A stretch of 64,000 bases of DNA from CAYZMS01 sp964479625 (lineage in GTDB: Bacteria; Bacteroidota; Bacteroidia; Chitinophagales; Saprospiraceae), in NCBI GenBank assembly GCA_964479625.1, contig CAYZMS010000001.1:139111-203110 (forward strand), in the 5' to 3' direction. The stretch's first letter is position 1, and every line of letters begins with the position of its first letter. The position numbers and the translations under genes were made by a program. Under the pieces are notes generated by a model that had not been told where the DNA came from, did no database searches, and saw only the letters and a list, made by a program, of their open reading frames with translations. Positions 1 through 8,762 of this stretch are shown here, one piece after another.

Positions 1-2256
1 ACCGCGAGGATCGTAGTATCTCCCCAGGAGTTTGAGCCGGGGCTGGAGTCGCCGCAAATTGCTTGTGCCAATACCCCAACTTCGATCAACCCAAATGGGG
101 ATCCGTCCTATGTTTATATGTGGTCGCCAACTACAGGCCTGGATTTGACAGAACCGCATAGCCCAATCGCCACCCTAAGCAGCTCGATAGCCTATTCGGT
201 AACTGTAGCTGACCCAACTGGCGCCTGTGTTGAAGAGGCGGAAGTACTGGTGGAGGTCCTGGCGGGGCCACCGCTTAATATCGCACAGGAAGATACTGTC
301 TGTGAGGGGGGATCGACCCGTTTGACCGCTTTTTCCAACGTTCCAGTACAGATTTTCTGGTTTGCTGAAGGTGATTTTTCGGATACCATTGGTTTTGCAA
401 GTACCCTGCTCATACCCGAAGCGGACCCCACGATAACTTATATTGCGGTAGCCATCAACCAGGATGGCTGTTCGAGTAGAGAAGACTACAATTTAATCGT
501 ACAGCCATTCAATCCTGGGTTGAATAGTCTCATCGCGGCCTGCGAAGGAACACCCGTCGAGTTAAATCCTAACGGTAACCCGGACTATTTCTACGAATGG
601 ACGCCTGACGAGGAGCTCGACCTAAGTGAACCATATAACCCAAAAGTAACCCTTTTTGAAGATGCTGTCTTCGACGTTGTTGTAATGGATACCTTAACGG
701 GCTGCAGTGATTCAGCAACAATAGTTGTTCAGGTAGCTCCAAATGGCATTGAAGTGGAATTGAGCCCGGGGGACTCTACCCTTTGTGAGCCGGACACTCT
801 TACCCTTTCTGCAGAAACTAATGATACGGTGCTCATTCAGTGGTATGCTGATCCTGGTTTAACAGAGTTTTTGGGCGAAGGCTCCACTATTCAGGTCTTT
901 ACCGAAAATGGAAGGAATAATTTCTTTGTTCTGCTCGAAGAGCCGGCTACGGGGTGCACCCTGGAAGATTCTATAGCGGTGGAGGTCGAGGATCTGGAGG
1001 AATTTTTGCCTCCAACAGATACTACTTTGTGTCTTGGTTCAGTGGTTCAGATTAATCCTGACGGGGATCCTACATTGGATTATGAGTGGAGTCCTGTAGA
1101 TGGTTTAGACGATCCGACCAGCCCGAACCCGAAAATTTCCGTTACCGAGGATATTACTTATACCGTCCGTGTAAGCAACCCGGAAACGGGTTGTATCACT
1201 ATCCAACAAGTGAGCATCAGGCTGGCTGAAGATATTGGATTGGAGGTGATCAATGATACGCTACTCTGTACACCTGGGGCCACTTTTACGGTCACAGCCG
1301 GTACAGCGGTAGAAACGCAATTTACCTGGGCCGATAATCCTGAATTCCAAGATCCTTTCGAAGAAACAGGAAGCAGCCTAACACTTGAACGAATGCGGGG
1401 CGCCCGCACCATTTACGTTCGGGCAGAGGATATCTTTAGCTGTAATCAGGAAGATTTAAGTATGATCAGGGATTATCCTGTTTTGGCTAGTGGGCCAGTT
1501 GGAGATACCCTGATTTGCGAACCAGGTGAGGAGATCGAGTTGAGTGTAGAAGACCTGGATGCCGAACAGGGTCTGACTTATGCCTGGAGCCCGGCTTCAG
1601 AGATCATTTCAGATTCCGCTACCGGCCCGTCGGTAGTGATAGCACCTTTCGAAACCGTTGAAACCCAGGTAGAACTTGGTAATACTTTTGGCTGTTCGGA
1701 AACCCGGAGTAGCCGGGTGGAAGTCATCGATCTGGATGGTCGCCTTAGTGTAATAGTAGACCCTCCTTCCATCGAACCTGGAGAAAGTGCGGAGATCCGG
1801 GTAGAAGGCTGCCCGGAATGCCTTATCGAATGGAGTCCCTCGAGTACACTGGATACGGATGAAGGTCTCGTGGTAGTTGCTACCCCTATTGTTACCACCG
1901 AATATATCGGACGCGTTTCGAACAGGGGTTGTATCACGGAGGTTAGAGCATTAGTGGAAGTGACCACTGAAATTTGTGAAGACCCCTTTATCTTTATACC
2001 AAGGGCCTTTACGCCAAACGGAGATGGAGAAAATGATATTCTGTACGTGCGGGGAGATGCCATTGAAGAATTAACCTTTAAAATATACAATCGCTGGGGG
2101 CAGTTGATCTTTGAAACAGAAGACCAGACTATGGGTTGGGACGGCACCTTTAACGGAGAGGATCTTCCACCGGATGTATATGGATATTTTGTTTCTGCAC
2201 GTTGTATTAATGGTGAAGAATATACGGAACAGGGAAATGTTACCCTTTTACGGTAG
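1..2256 (+). CDS. Secreted Ig-like repeat protein with T9SS type B (gliding-type) C-terminal sorting domain, 5' partial
   Basis: The reading frame is open from the first base of the window, so the start lies upstream. The protein alternates two kinds of roughly 80-100 residue modules. One has a Cys, then LNPNGDP-like, Y-x-W-(S/T)-P and a closing TGC motif; the other has CEGG/CEPD followed by an FWFAE or QWYAD strand. These look like Ig/PKD-type adhesive repeats. The last ~90 residues contain FTPNGDGENDILYV, YNRWGQ and WDGTFNG, the signature of the gliding-motility-associated C-terminal (CHU_C, type B sorting) domain, which directs export through the type IX secretion system. It is therefore probably a large surface or released adhesin. 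Ligand and full length cannot be told from this fragment. Confidence 0.9.
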   Translation, partial: TARIVVSPQEFEPGLESPQIACANTPTSINPNGDPSYVYMWSPTTGLDLTEPHSPIATLSSSIAYSVTVADPTGACVEEAEVLVEVLAGPPLNIAQEDTVCEGGSTRLTAFSNVPVQIFWFAEGDFSDTIGFASTLLIPEADPTITYIAVAINQDGCSSREDYNLIVQPFNPGLNSLIAACEGTPVELNPNGNPDYFYEWTPDEELDLSEPYNPKVTLFEDAVFDVVVMDTLTGCSDSATIVVQVAPNGIEVELSPGDSTLCEPDTLTLSAETNDTVLIQWYADPGLTEFLGEGSTIQVFTENGRNNFFVLLEEPATGCTLEDSIAVEVEDLEEFLPPTDTTLCLGSVVQINPDGDPTLDYEWSPVDGLDDPTSPNPKISVTEDITYTVRVSNPETGCITIQQVSIRLAEDIGLEVINDTLLCTPGATFTVTAGTAVETQFTWADNPEFQDPFEETGSSLTLERMRGARTIYVRAEDIFSCNQEDLSMIRDYPVLASGPVGDTLICEPGEEIELSVEDLDAEQGLTYAWSPASEIISDSATGPSVVIAPFETVETQVELGNTFGCSETRSSRVEVIDLDGRLSVIVDPPSIEPGESAEIRVEGCPECLIEWSPSSTLDTDEGLVVVATPIVTTEYIGRVSNRGCITEVRALVEVTTEICEDPFIFIPRAFTPNGDGENDILYVRGDAIEELTFKIYNRWGQLIFETEDQTMGWDGTFNGEDLPPDVYGYFVSARCINGEEYTEQGNVTLLR

Positions 2257-2365
2257 GGACTAAAGGTCGAATAAGCTTTTTAATACCTTGAATCCGGGAG
2301 GATGATCGGGGTTTACCAGAAACATGCTCCCGGTAATTTACCTTTCATTCCGGCTTCTTTTTTAG

Positions 2366-2373
2366 TAGCTTTG
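2366..2373 (+). promoter_or_regulatory. Predicted promoter -7 element (TAgcTTTG)
   Basis: TAGCTTTG matches the Bacteroidota -7 consensus TAnnTTTG exactly. A TTTC at 2343-2346 sits 19 nt upstream, where TTTG is expected. It would start transcription near 2380, about 70 nt before the lipoprotein gene at 2450. Confidence 0.5.
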
Positions 2374-2449
2374 AACAAATTAAATTCAAAAGGTAGCATT
2401 CGAGCATAGAGTGCTAACTCCTTAAATTTCCAAATTAAAACATTCAATT

Positions 2450-3379
2450 ATGCAACAATGGATGCTTAAATTATCTGGGCTTAGCCTGCTGTTGGTTGGA
2501 GCTTTGTTCATTACTTCTTGTGAGGAAGACGGAGGAGGTACTGATCCCGGTAACCCTCTGGATCCTTTTATTCAATTACTTTCCGGAAATGACGTTATTT
2601 CTGGGGATGCTATGGTGGATGCCGGTGTGCCTTTTAACGTGCGCATTGATGCTCAAACGGGCGATAATGAACTGGAAAGCATTTCCCTTTTTCAGGATGG
2701 AAGCCTGATCTCTACTTCACGTATGGAGTTTGACCTGGGACTAACTACCACCCAGAACCCATTCCTGCTTGTAGGAGCAGATCGCAATGGTAAAGAACTA
2801 TTGGCCGCAATTGATCTCCATGATTCGGGAACAGCTACCTATCGATTTACCGTGACAGATGCTGCCGGTAATACCGATGAAGTTTCCATTGACGTATCTG
2901 TAGGCCAACCCATTGACGAAGAGTTCTCTATGGTTGTTGTCAATAATGCTAGTGGCCCAAGCCAGGGTGGTGTAGATCTGGGAGAAACGCCTCCAGCGAC
3001 AGTAAGCAGTGGCAGCAATAATGCGGATTTCGTCGATGCGGGCATCGATACAGACCTTCCCACGGATGCTAACTGGTTGAAACAATTAATTCCATCCAAT
3101 GGGGCAAGTATCAGCTTATTCTTGGATTCCGAGGATCGCCCAAACTTTGATGAGGTAAGTTCTAAAGAGGCTATTGTCGACCTGTACAATGATTCCGATG
3201 GTACCCTTTACAATGATGGAGAGTTGACGGCAGAGCTGGTAGTCGGAGATATCTTCGTAGTACGGGACGGAAGCAACTACTTCCTGGTCCGCGTGGATAG
3301 AGTGGAAGAAACGCCGATCCCTAATGATAACAATGATTTTTACGAGTTTACCGTGAAGCAGGCACTTGATGCAGAATAA
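2450..3379 (+). CDS. Uncharacterised secreted lipoprotein
   Basis: 309 residues. It has an N-terminal hydrophobic segment ending in the lipobox ITSC (Cys24), then an acidic, Gly-rich EEDGGG tether typical of surface-exposed Bacteroidota lipoproteins. The middle (about residues 45-155) reads as one or two beta-sandwich modules with a TVTDAAGNTDEVSIDVSV strand pattern, like Ig/cadherin-type domains. The C-terminal third is a separate unknown domain. I do not recognise a family. It has its own predicted promoter, so it need not be co-transcribed with the large repeat protein upstream, though both are likely cell-surface proteins. Confidence 0.8.
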   Translation: MQQWMLKLSGLSLLLVGALFITSCEEDGGGTDPGNPLDPFIQLLSGNDVISGDAMVDAGVPFNVRIDAQTGDNELESISLFQDGSLISTSRMEFDLGLTTTQNPFLLVGADRNGKELLAAIDLHDSGTATYRFTVTDAAGNTDEVSIDVSVGQPIDEEFSMVVVNNASGPSQGGVDLGETPPATVSSGSNNADFVDAGIDTDLPTDANWLKQLIPSNGASISLFLDSEDRPNFDEVSSKEAIVDLYNDSDGTLYNDGELTAELVVGDIFVVRDGSNYFLVRVDRVEETPIPNDNNDFYEFTVKQALDAE

Positions 3380-3422
3380 GGAACTTGAGTAGTCTTTCTA
3401 TGATAGAAAACCTTAGGTTTTT

Positions 3423-3430
3423 TACCTTTG
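3423..3430 (+). promoter_or_regulatory. Predicted promoter -7 element (TAccTTTG)
   Basis: TACCTTTG is an exact TAnnTTTG match. TTTC at 3395-3398 is a weak -33 candidate. Transcription would begin near 3437, so the codons upstream of 3475 would not be on the message. This argues for starting the next gene at 3475 or 3490. Confidence 0.5.
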
Positions 3431-3435
3431 CGAAT

Positions 3436-3471
3436 AACGACAGGTATGTGCAACCGCACATACCTGTCGTT
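3436..3471. terminator. Perfect 16-bp hairpin, terminator or 5'-end stem-loop
   Basis: Two 16-nt arms (3436-3451 and 3456-3471) are perfectly complementary around a 4-nt AACC loop, followed by TTT. It lies after the lipoprotein gene at 2450-3379 and could end its transcript. It also begins almost exactly at the transcription start predicted from the -7 box at 3423-3430, so it could instead cap the 5' end of the next mRNA. Confidence 0.65.
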
Positions 3472-3489
3472 TTAATGAACAAGAACATT

Positions 3490-4086
3490 ATGAACAAAAG
3501 GCGATACCTCCATAAATATTTTCTGTTAGCTAATGCCATGGGCTTATTGCCACTATTGGCCACGGGGCAATGTACCTATACCATTGATACCGTTGACCGC
3601 TTCGATGGTACTTATATTGTAGCGTCTAAACCGGTTAATATCGGCTATACCATTCCCAGTAATGTATTGACTGATGAGGGGTACAAAATGATAGAAGAAG
3701 CCAAGGTCCTTTTTTCCTATGCCATGAGCGATACAGTGGGTTCCTTTTTTCTTACCATCGCAGCCGCTGAACGGGAGTTTGTTACTACCCGGGAGATGGG
3801 GCCCAATATGCTGGTGCTCATGAGCAATGATTCCATTTATGGCTTTATTACCATGCCTGACCGTGGCGTGTTCAACCGAGATACGAACATGCGCATTTAC
3901 AACCACACGGGTGTTGTAACTTACAACCAGTTTTTTGCACTAACCCACTTTACCATTCAATCTATCCGGTTAAATTACAAAGGATATAAACGCACTATCT
4001 TCCTGTCTGAAAGACAACAGGAAGACCTGCGGGAGCTTTTTCGATGTATAGGGGAAGCTGTAAACCTTTATCCCTTAAAGAATTAG
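3490..4086 (+). CDS. Uncharacterised exported protein
   Basis: 198 residues from the ATG at 3490. The N-terminus (MNKRRYLHKYFLLANAMG, then a hydrophobic run ending at LLATGQ) looks like a signal peptide cleaved before CTYTIDTVD. The frame stays open back to 3385, but a promoter and a strong hairpin lie in that stretch, so the start at 3490 (or the ATG at 3475) is preferred. The mature part is a single mixed alpha/beta domain with the motif DRFDGTYIVASKPV; no known family was recognised. It converges with the TetR gene, with only 18 bp between stop codons and no clear terminator. Confidence 0.7.
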   Translation: MNKRRYLHKYFLLANAMGLLPLLATGQCTYTIDTVDRFDGTYIVASKPVNIGYTIPSNVLTDEGYKMIEEAKVLFSYAMSDTVGSFFLTIAAAEREFVTTREMGPNMLVLMSNDSIYGFITMPDRGVFNRDTNMRIYNHTGVVTYNQFFALTHFTIQSIRLNYKGYKRTIFLSERQQEDLRELFRCIGEAVNLYPLKN

Positions 4087-4104
4087 GGGTGATATTATTA
4101 TTCT

Positions 4105-4860
4105 TTAAAGGAGCAGTTGAACTGCAGACTGCCCTGTGGCTCCTTCCTGATCATTTTCTTCTACCACATCGCCGGTGCAGAGTAAGCCGAAAGCAAAACT
4201 TTCCAGTAATTCGATTACTGGCTGGAAATTTTTGGATTCGTTCAACTTGATTTCCGTCATGGAAGGAAGGTGTTCTGCAAAGTAGATGTGGTTATTGGCC
4301 ATTTCTAAGAGGGTGCTCGCTAGGGCGCGTGGGTATTCGTAATCTGGCTGAATTTCCACTACAATATCCGCTATGGCTTTATTCAGCGCTTTGTAGGTTA
4401 GAAAAAAGCCGTCCTTATTTTCTTCATCCACCTGTTTGGTGTGATACCCTTTAGTGGATTCCGCAACAACTATGCGATGCAAAACATCTTCATCCACAAA
4501 TTCAATGGAGGTATTGCGCTTGGCGGTGTCCACAATGGAAGCAATGGCAATTTTCAACTTGCGTTTTGGATCTTTAATATTGATGGTGTTAAAACGAACC
4601 CGGAACAACATCCACTCCCAGTACCAGCATAGCAAATAAACCAATAACAGGTGTTTATTGGCAAAGTACCGGTAGATGGAAGCTTCTGTAGAGCCAATAC
4701 GTTGCGCCAGCTTTGCAAAGGTGAAATTTTCGAAACCGATCTCGTCGATCAGCAGAATACCAAACTGAATGATCTTTCTACCTAGCTTTGTTTGTTGAGG
4801 GTCTCGCAGGTAGAGTTTGTCGTTTACCTTTATTTGAATTGAAACTGCCATTTTTTTCAT
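4105..4860 (-). CDS. TetR/AcrR-family transcriptional regulator
   Basis: 251 residues. The N-terminal helix-turn-helix is clear at about residues 45-72 (FTFAKLAQRIGSTEASIYRY-F, then NK), with the YRYF recognition helix typical of TetR regulators. The ligand domain is longer than average and has no assignable ligand. The ATG directly abuts the TAA of the SulP transporter gene, so the two are surely co-transcribed, and the regulator is likely to control this operon or respond to the transported ion. A second in-frame ATG lies three codons in. Confidence 0.85.
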   Translation of the reverse strand: MKKMAVSIQIKVNDKLYLRDPQQTKLGRKIIQFGILLIDEIGFENFTFAKLAQRIGSTEASIYRYFANKHLLLVYLLCWYWEWMLFRVRFNTINIKDPKRKLKIAIASIVDTAKRNTSIEFVDEDVLHRIVVAESTKGYHTKQVDEENKDGFFLTYKALNKAIADIVVEIQPDYEYPRALASTLLEMANNHIYFAEHLPSMTEIKLNESKNFQPVIELLESFAFGLLCTGDVVEENDQEGATGQSAVQLLL

Positions 4861-6567
4861 TTATCGACGAGCTGGAGAAAAAGTATCCAGATCAACTTTC
4901 AGTCTTTCTTCTAACCATTGTGTACATTCTACAAAATTATCGAAAATGAGTTCGGCAGGAATTAGGCCAGGCACCAAATTTATTCGTTCAAACATGATTT
5001 TAGGTTGTCCGTGCAAGCCCGTCATGATAACGGTAATGCCCTGTTCCTGTAACTCCTGAACAGCATCTTCCATGGCATATAGGCCGGATTGGTCTACGTA
5101 GGGTACCCGACCCATTCGCATTACGACCACTTCTATAGTTGGCAAAGCCTTCATCATTTCCTGGAACCGGGAGGCAAACCCAAAAAACAAAGCTCCGCTT
5201 AAGTGCTTGATATAAACCCGGTCACCGATCCGCTTAATGAGATCCCCCTCATCCGCCCAGGGTATCTCCCGCGCAAAGGCCTGTATGGGAGCGGAGGTGG
5301 TGCGGTTATCGATTACATCAGAAATCGTTTTCATAAAAAGAATGGCAGCCATAACCATGCCAATGGCCACAGCCTCTAAAAGTCCGACGAAAACGGTAAG
5401 CAATAAAACCACAACCATAATGACGGCGTCTGTCCTGGGAATGCTGGTAATATGTCGCAATCCCTTATAATCGATGATTCCAATACCGACAGTGATCAAA
5501 ATCCCGGCTAAAACGGCATTTGGTATGTTGCCGACCAAAGGCCCCAGCCCTAACAGGATTGCCAGTAATAACAGGCCGGCAATAATACCGGAGATCTTGG
5601 TCTTACCACCTGAATTAGCATTGATCACCGTCCTCATGGTCGCTCCTGCGCCGGGGAGCCCTCCGATGAAAGCAGCCCCCATGTTGCCAATACCCTGACC
5701 AATCAATTCCTGATCGCTGTCGTGCTTTGTTTTTGTAAGGTTATCTGCCACGATCGAGGTCAGCAAGGAGTCAATGGCTCCTAAAAGAGCCAGCGTAATG
5801 GCAAATTCAATGATCAACATGAAGTGACCCGTATCCGTAAAAACACCGAAAAAATTGAAATATACCTCCGGGAGCCCCGTAGGCACGCCTCCTGGGGTCT
5901 TATCATCGATAATGGTAACTTCATTCCCTTGAAGCAAAAAAAAAGCAGCTAGCGAAACAAGGGTCAAAGCAACTAATGAACTTGGGACCGCTTTGGTAAG
6001 GCGCGGAACCAGATAAATGAGGCCAATGGTAATTCCAGCAACGATGACGGAATACCAATTGACGGTCAGTTCATCCAAACTGGTAACGGTCCCCATTGGG
6101 CCCCCTGGAGGTGCATCTGCTCCGAAAAAGGGAAATATCTGGGTGATGACAATGATCACGCCAATCCCGCTCATGAAACCAGATACCACCGGATAGGGTA
6201 TATATCGAATATAACGGCCCAATCGGAACACCCCAAGCAGCATTTCAAAGAATCCCGCCAGGAAAAAGGTGGCAATAATAATTGGGAAAGCTGTTTGTAG
6301 GTCTCCGGCATAAGCAATAGCATCCAATACAACCACTGCGGAGACAACGGTCATGGGAGCTGTAGGGCCACTGATCTGCGTGGGCGTCCCGCCGAAAAAA
6401 GTCGCTAGAATACCAATTGCAATAGCACCGTACAAACCAGCAATCGCCCCTAGTTCGGTTTGGGCCCCGAAGGCCAGTGCCAGGGGTAAGGCAACAATAC
6501 CTGCCGTTATTCCTCCAAAGAAATCTCCCCTGAGGTTGGTAAAATCAAACCTAAACACGTTTTGCAT
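4861..6567 (-). CDS. SulP-family anion transporter with STAS domain (BicA-like)
   Basis: 568 residues from the chosen start (MQNVFRFDFTNLRGDFFGG). The frame extends to an ATG at 6711, adding 48 residues. SulP proteins, in particular the cyanobacterial bicarbonate transporter BicA, normally begin just before RGD-FGG, so the shorter form is preferred. The membrane part carries the SulP hallmark IVALPLALAFG and the segment GGTPTQISGPTAPMTVV, followed by about ten more hydrophobic segments. The last ~120 residues are a cytoplasmic STAS domain (VDQSGLYAMEDAVQEL). Substrate could be bicarbonate, sulfate or another anion; the BicA-like motifs and the adjacent Na+/H+ antiporter favour sodium-dependent bicarbonate uptake, but this is inference. 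Confidence 0.85.
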   Translation of the reverse strand: MQNVFRFDFTNLRGDFFGGITAGIVALPLALAFGAQTELGAIAGLYGAIAIGILATFFGGTPTQISGPTAPMTVVSAVVVLDAIAYAGDLQTAFPIIIATFFLAGFFEMLLGVFRLGRYIRYIPYPVVSGFMSGIGVIIVITQIFPFFGADAPPGGPMGTVTSLDELTVNWYSVIVAGITIGLIYLVPRLTKAVPSSLVALTLVSLAAFFLLQGNEVTIIDDKTPGGVPTGLPEVYFNFFGVFTDTGHFMLIIEFAITLALLGAIDSLLTSIVADNLTKTKHDSDQELIGQGIGNMGAAFIGGLPGAGATMRTVINANSGGKTKISGIIAGLLLLAILLGLGPLVGNIPNAVLAGILITVGIGIIDYKGLRHITSIPRTDAVIMVVVLLLTVFVGLLEAVAIGMVMAAILFMKTISDVIDNRTTSAPIQAFAREIPWADEGDLIKRIGDRVYIKHLSGALFFGFASRFQEMMKALPTIEVVVMRMGRVPYVDQSGLYAMEDAVQELQEQGITVIMTGLHGQPKIMFERINLVPGLIPAELIFDNFVECTQWLEERLKVDLDTFSPARR

Positions 6568-6755
6568 AGATGGAAACTTGACGATGCTGAAGAAAGGACT
6601 TAAAAATACAGATAGTGTTGCTACCGCCAAAATATTAGAAGCCTCTTTTTTTTTAATGGGTTCACTTTGAAATAAATTGTCCAATATTGCCAGGGAAGAC
6701 CAAAGGGGCATTTCCAGTAGGAGGAGCTTGTGGGGATTGGAGCATAAGAATAGTC

Positions 6756-8666
6756 TCAGGTGGATTCTGTTTTGGTATCCACAGGGGGGGGCAATTCATC
6801 CTGGGGTTCCACGACAATAGCCTCCTCTTCGGTAAGGGCTTTACCCAGATAAATGAGAACGAAAGCTTCCTCTTCGGGGATGTCCAATTTTTCGATCTGT
6901 GCGGGTAATATCTTTATTTCTCCCTCCTGGGTCTTTACGAAAAGGGGAATACTTTTGCGTAAACGACTGAGCCGGTCAATCATTACAGCTAATTGCTCGG
7001 TGGTGTTCAGCGGCAATTCGTTCATCTGAGGGTAATCCCGGGCAGCTTCATTTAGGGTAAGGAAATCATCAGTGTAGGATAGTAGAAAGTTTTCGGGCAA
7101 CTCCTCTACAGGTTTATTGAGTTCGTCGGGGGCAAGTAAGCGATAGGCACCGTTCTCTCCATATACTTTTCTCAAGCTTCGTATGGCATAGTTGTTGACT
7201 TCAGGGCTACTGGTCATGGCGATTAAATACCCCATTTCTAAGAGTTCGTAGCGTTCTTCGAGGTCATCAGTATAAATATTGGCCCGAATAGCCTCTATCC
7301 CCTCTTCCTTGGCCCGGCGCACACTGCTGGCATTATTATCCATCAAAATTACGTGTCGGCCGTTCTCAACCAGATACCTGGCAATAACCCGCGAAGCGAG
7401 GCTGGCACCGAGAATCAGTACGCCGCTGGAACTGTCTTGGGTTACTTTCAACAAACGGGCAACCAGGCGGGCGGTTGTAGCATTGAGTAAGACGGTACCC
7501 AGCACCACAAAGAAAACGAGGGGAGTGATGTATTCTGCCCCGGGTACCTCCATTCGGGTCAGGGTAATCCCAAAAAGAGAGGCAATCCCCGCTGCGACGA
7601 TCCCCCGGGGGCCAACCCAGGAGATAAATACCTTTTCATTTAGCTTCAGCCCTGATTTTCTGGTACTGAAAAATACCCCTATTGGGCGTAAAACAAAGGA
7701 CACGATCCCCAATAAAGCAAAACTCCGCCAATCACTCAGGATTAGGCTTAGGTCCTCCATGTTAATATTCGCTGCCAGGAGGATAAAGAGGATCGAAATG
7801 AGCAGTAAACTGAGCGATTCTTTAAAAGAAAGGATCTCATCCAGCCTGGGGACTTCCATGTTGGCCAATACGGTACCCATTGCAACTACAGAGAGCAATC
7901 CGGATTCATGGGCCAATATATCTGAAAAAACAAATACACAGAGGACAAAAGCTAAAGTGAACACATTTAGCAAATAATGCGGGATTAGATTGCTTTTGAT
8001 CAAGCGGAACAGGATAAAGGCAGCGATCGAGCCCAAAGCCAGTCCGATCAGCATGATCTGGATAAATTGGATAAGCGCATGTGAAGTGAATTCCATACCA
8101 CCATCGGCAGAGCGAATAAACTCAAATACAAGAACGGCAACCAGGGCACCAATGGGGTCGATCAAAATACCTTCCCACTTCAAAACAGTAGCTATATTAC
8201 GGTTTAATGGAATATTCTGCAAAATCGGAGCAATGACGGTTGGCCCGGTTACTATGATCAGGCCGGAAAATAAAAAGGCCAATGGCCAGGGTAAGGCCAT
8301 TAAAAAATGAGCGGCCAACCCACCACCAATAAAGGTGACGGTCGAACCAATGGTAATTAACTTAACAATTACCGAGCCAACACCCTCGATCTCCGTGCGC
8401 TTTAGGGTTAACCCACCTTCAAACAGAATGATGCCAATGGCAAGGGAGACAAAGTAGAATAAGGATTCTCCGGGGAAGAGACCCTTCCCCAACTCCGGGT
8501 GATATATTGGTTCCAAAAGCTTGGTTCCGTCTTCAGTCCAAAGGGTCGATAAAGGGCCGACCAGCAAGCCGGTTATAATAAGGGGGAGTATGGAGGGTAC
8601 TCTGATACGCCAGGCTACCCATTGAGCCAAAATACCTAGTATAATTGTGCTTGCTAATTCAACCAT
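6756..8666 (-). CDS. CPA1-type cation:proton antiporter with C-terminal TrkA-N (RCK) domain
   Basis: 636 residues. About twelve membrane segments occupy residues 1-400, including IILFEGGLTLK and the antiporter-type KWEGILIDPIGALVAVLVF, which carries the conserved acidic residue of the ion site. Residues about 410-530 form a Rossmann-like nucleotide-binding domain (GVLILGASLASRVIARYL, with acidic D at ILMDNN), as in potassium- or NAD-regulated transporters. The tail is acidic and rich in Glu and Pro. It reads toward the SulP gene on the same strand and probably shares an operon with it and the TetR gene. Expected role: exchange of Na+ or K+ for H+ in the inner membrane. Confidence 0.87.
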   Translation of the reverse strand: MVELASTIILGILAQWVAWRIRVPSILPLIITGLLVGPLSTLWTEDGTKLLEPIYHPELGKGLFPGESLFYFVSLAIGIILFEGGLTLKRTEIEGVGSVIVKLITIGSTVTFIGGGLAAHFLMALPWPLAFLFSGLIIVTGPTVIAPILQNIPLNRNIATVLKWEGILIDPIGALVAVLVFEFIRSADGGMEFTSHALIQFIQIMLIGLALGSIAAFILFRLIKSNLIPHYLLNVFTLAFVLCVFVFSDILAHESGLLSVVAMGTVLANMEVPRLDEILSFKESLSLLLISILFILLAANINMEDLSLILSDWRSFALLGIVSFVLRPIGVFFSTRKSGLKLNEKVFISWVGPRGIVAAGIASLFGITLTRMEVPGAEYITPLVFFVVLGTVLLNATTARLVARLLKVTQDSSSGVLILGASLASRVIARYLVENGRHVILMDNNASSVRRAKEEGIEAIRANIYTDDLEERYELLEMGYLIAMTSSPEVNNYAIRSLRKVYGENGAYRLLAPDELNKPVEELPENFLLSYTDDFLTLNEAARDYPQMNELPLNTTEQLAVMIDRLSRLRKSIPLFVKTQEGEIKILPAQIEKLDIPEEEAFVLIYLGKALTEEEAIVVEPQDELPPPVDTKTEST

Positions 8667-8726
8667 AAAATTGGTGCTATACCGTTAAGAGCCTAAATTA
8701 GGGATTTTCTTCGAAGGTAAATTGTC

Positions 8727-8734
8727 TATCTTTG
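8727..8734 (+). promoter_or_regulatory. Predicted promoter -7 element for prfC (TAtcTTTG)
   Basis: TATCTTTG matches TAnnTTTG exactly; a TTTT at 8705-8708 is the only -33 candidate. Predicted start near 8741, about 20 nt before the prfC ATG. Confidence 0.5.
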
Positions 8735-8762
8735 CCGAATACTTCAACGCGTATAAACAGAA

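Noticed and set aside
6568..6711. 48-residue N-terminal extension of the SulP transporter.
   Set aside because: BicA-like proteins begin at the equivalent of residue 49, and the extension has no family match; kept only as an alternative start.
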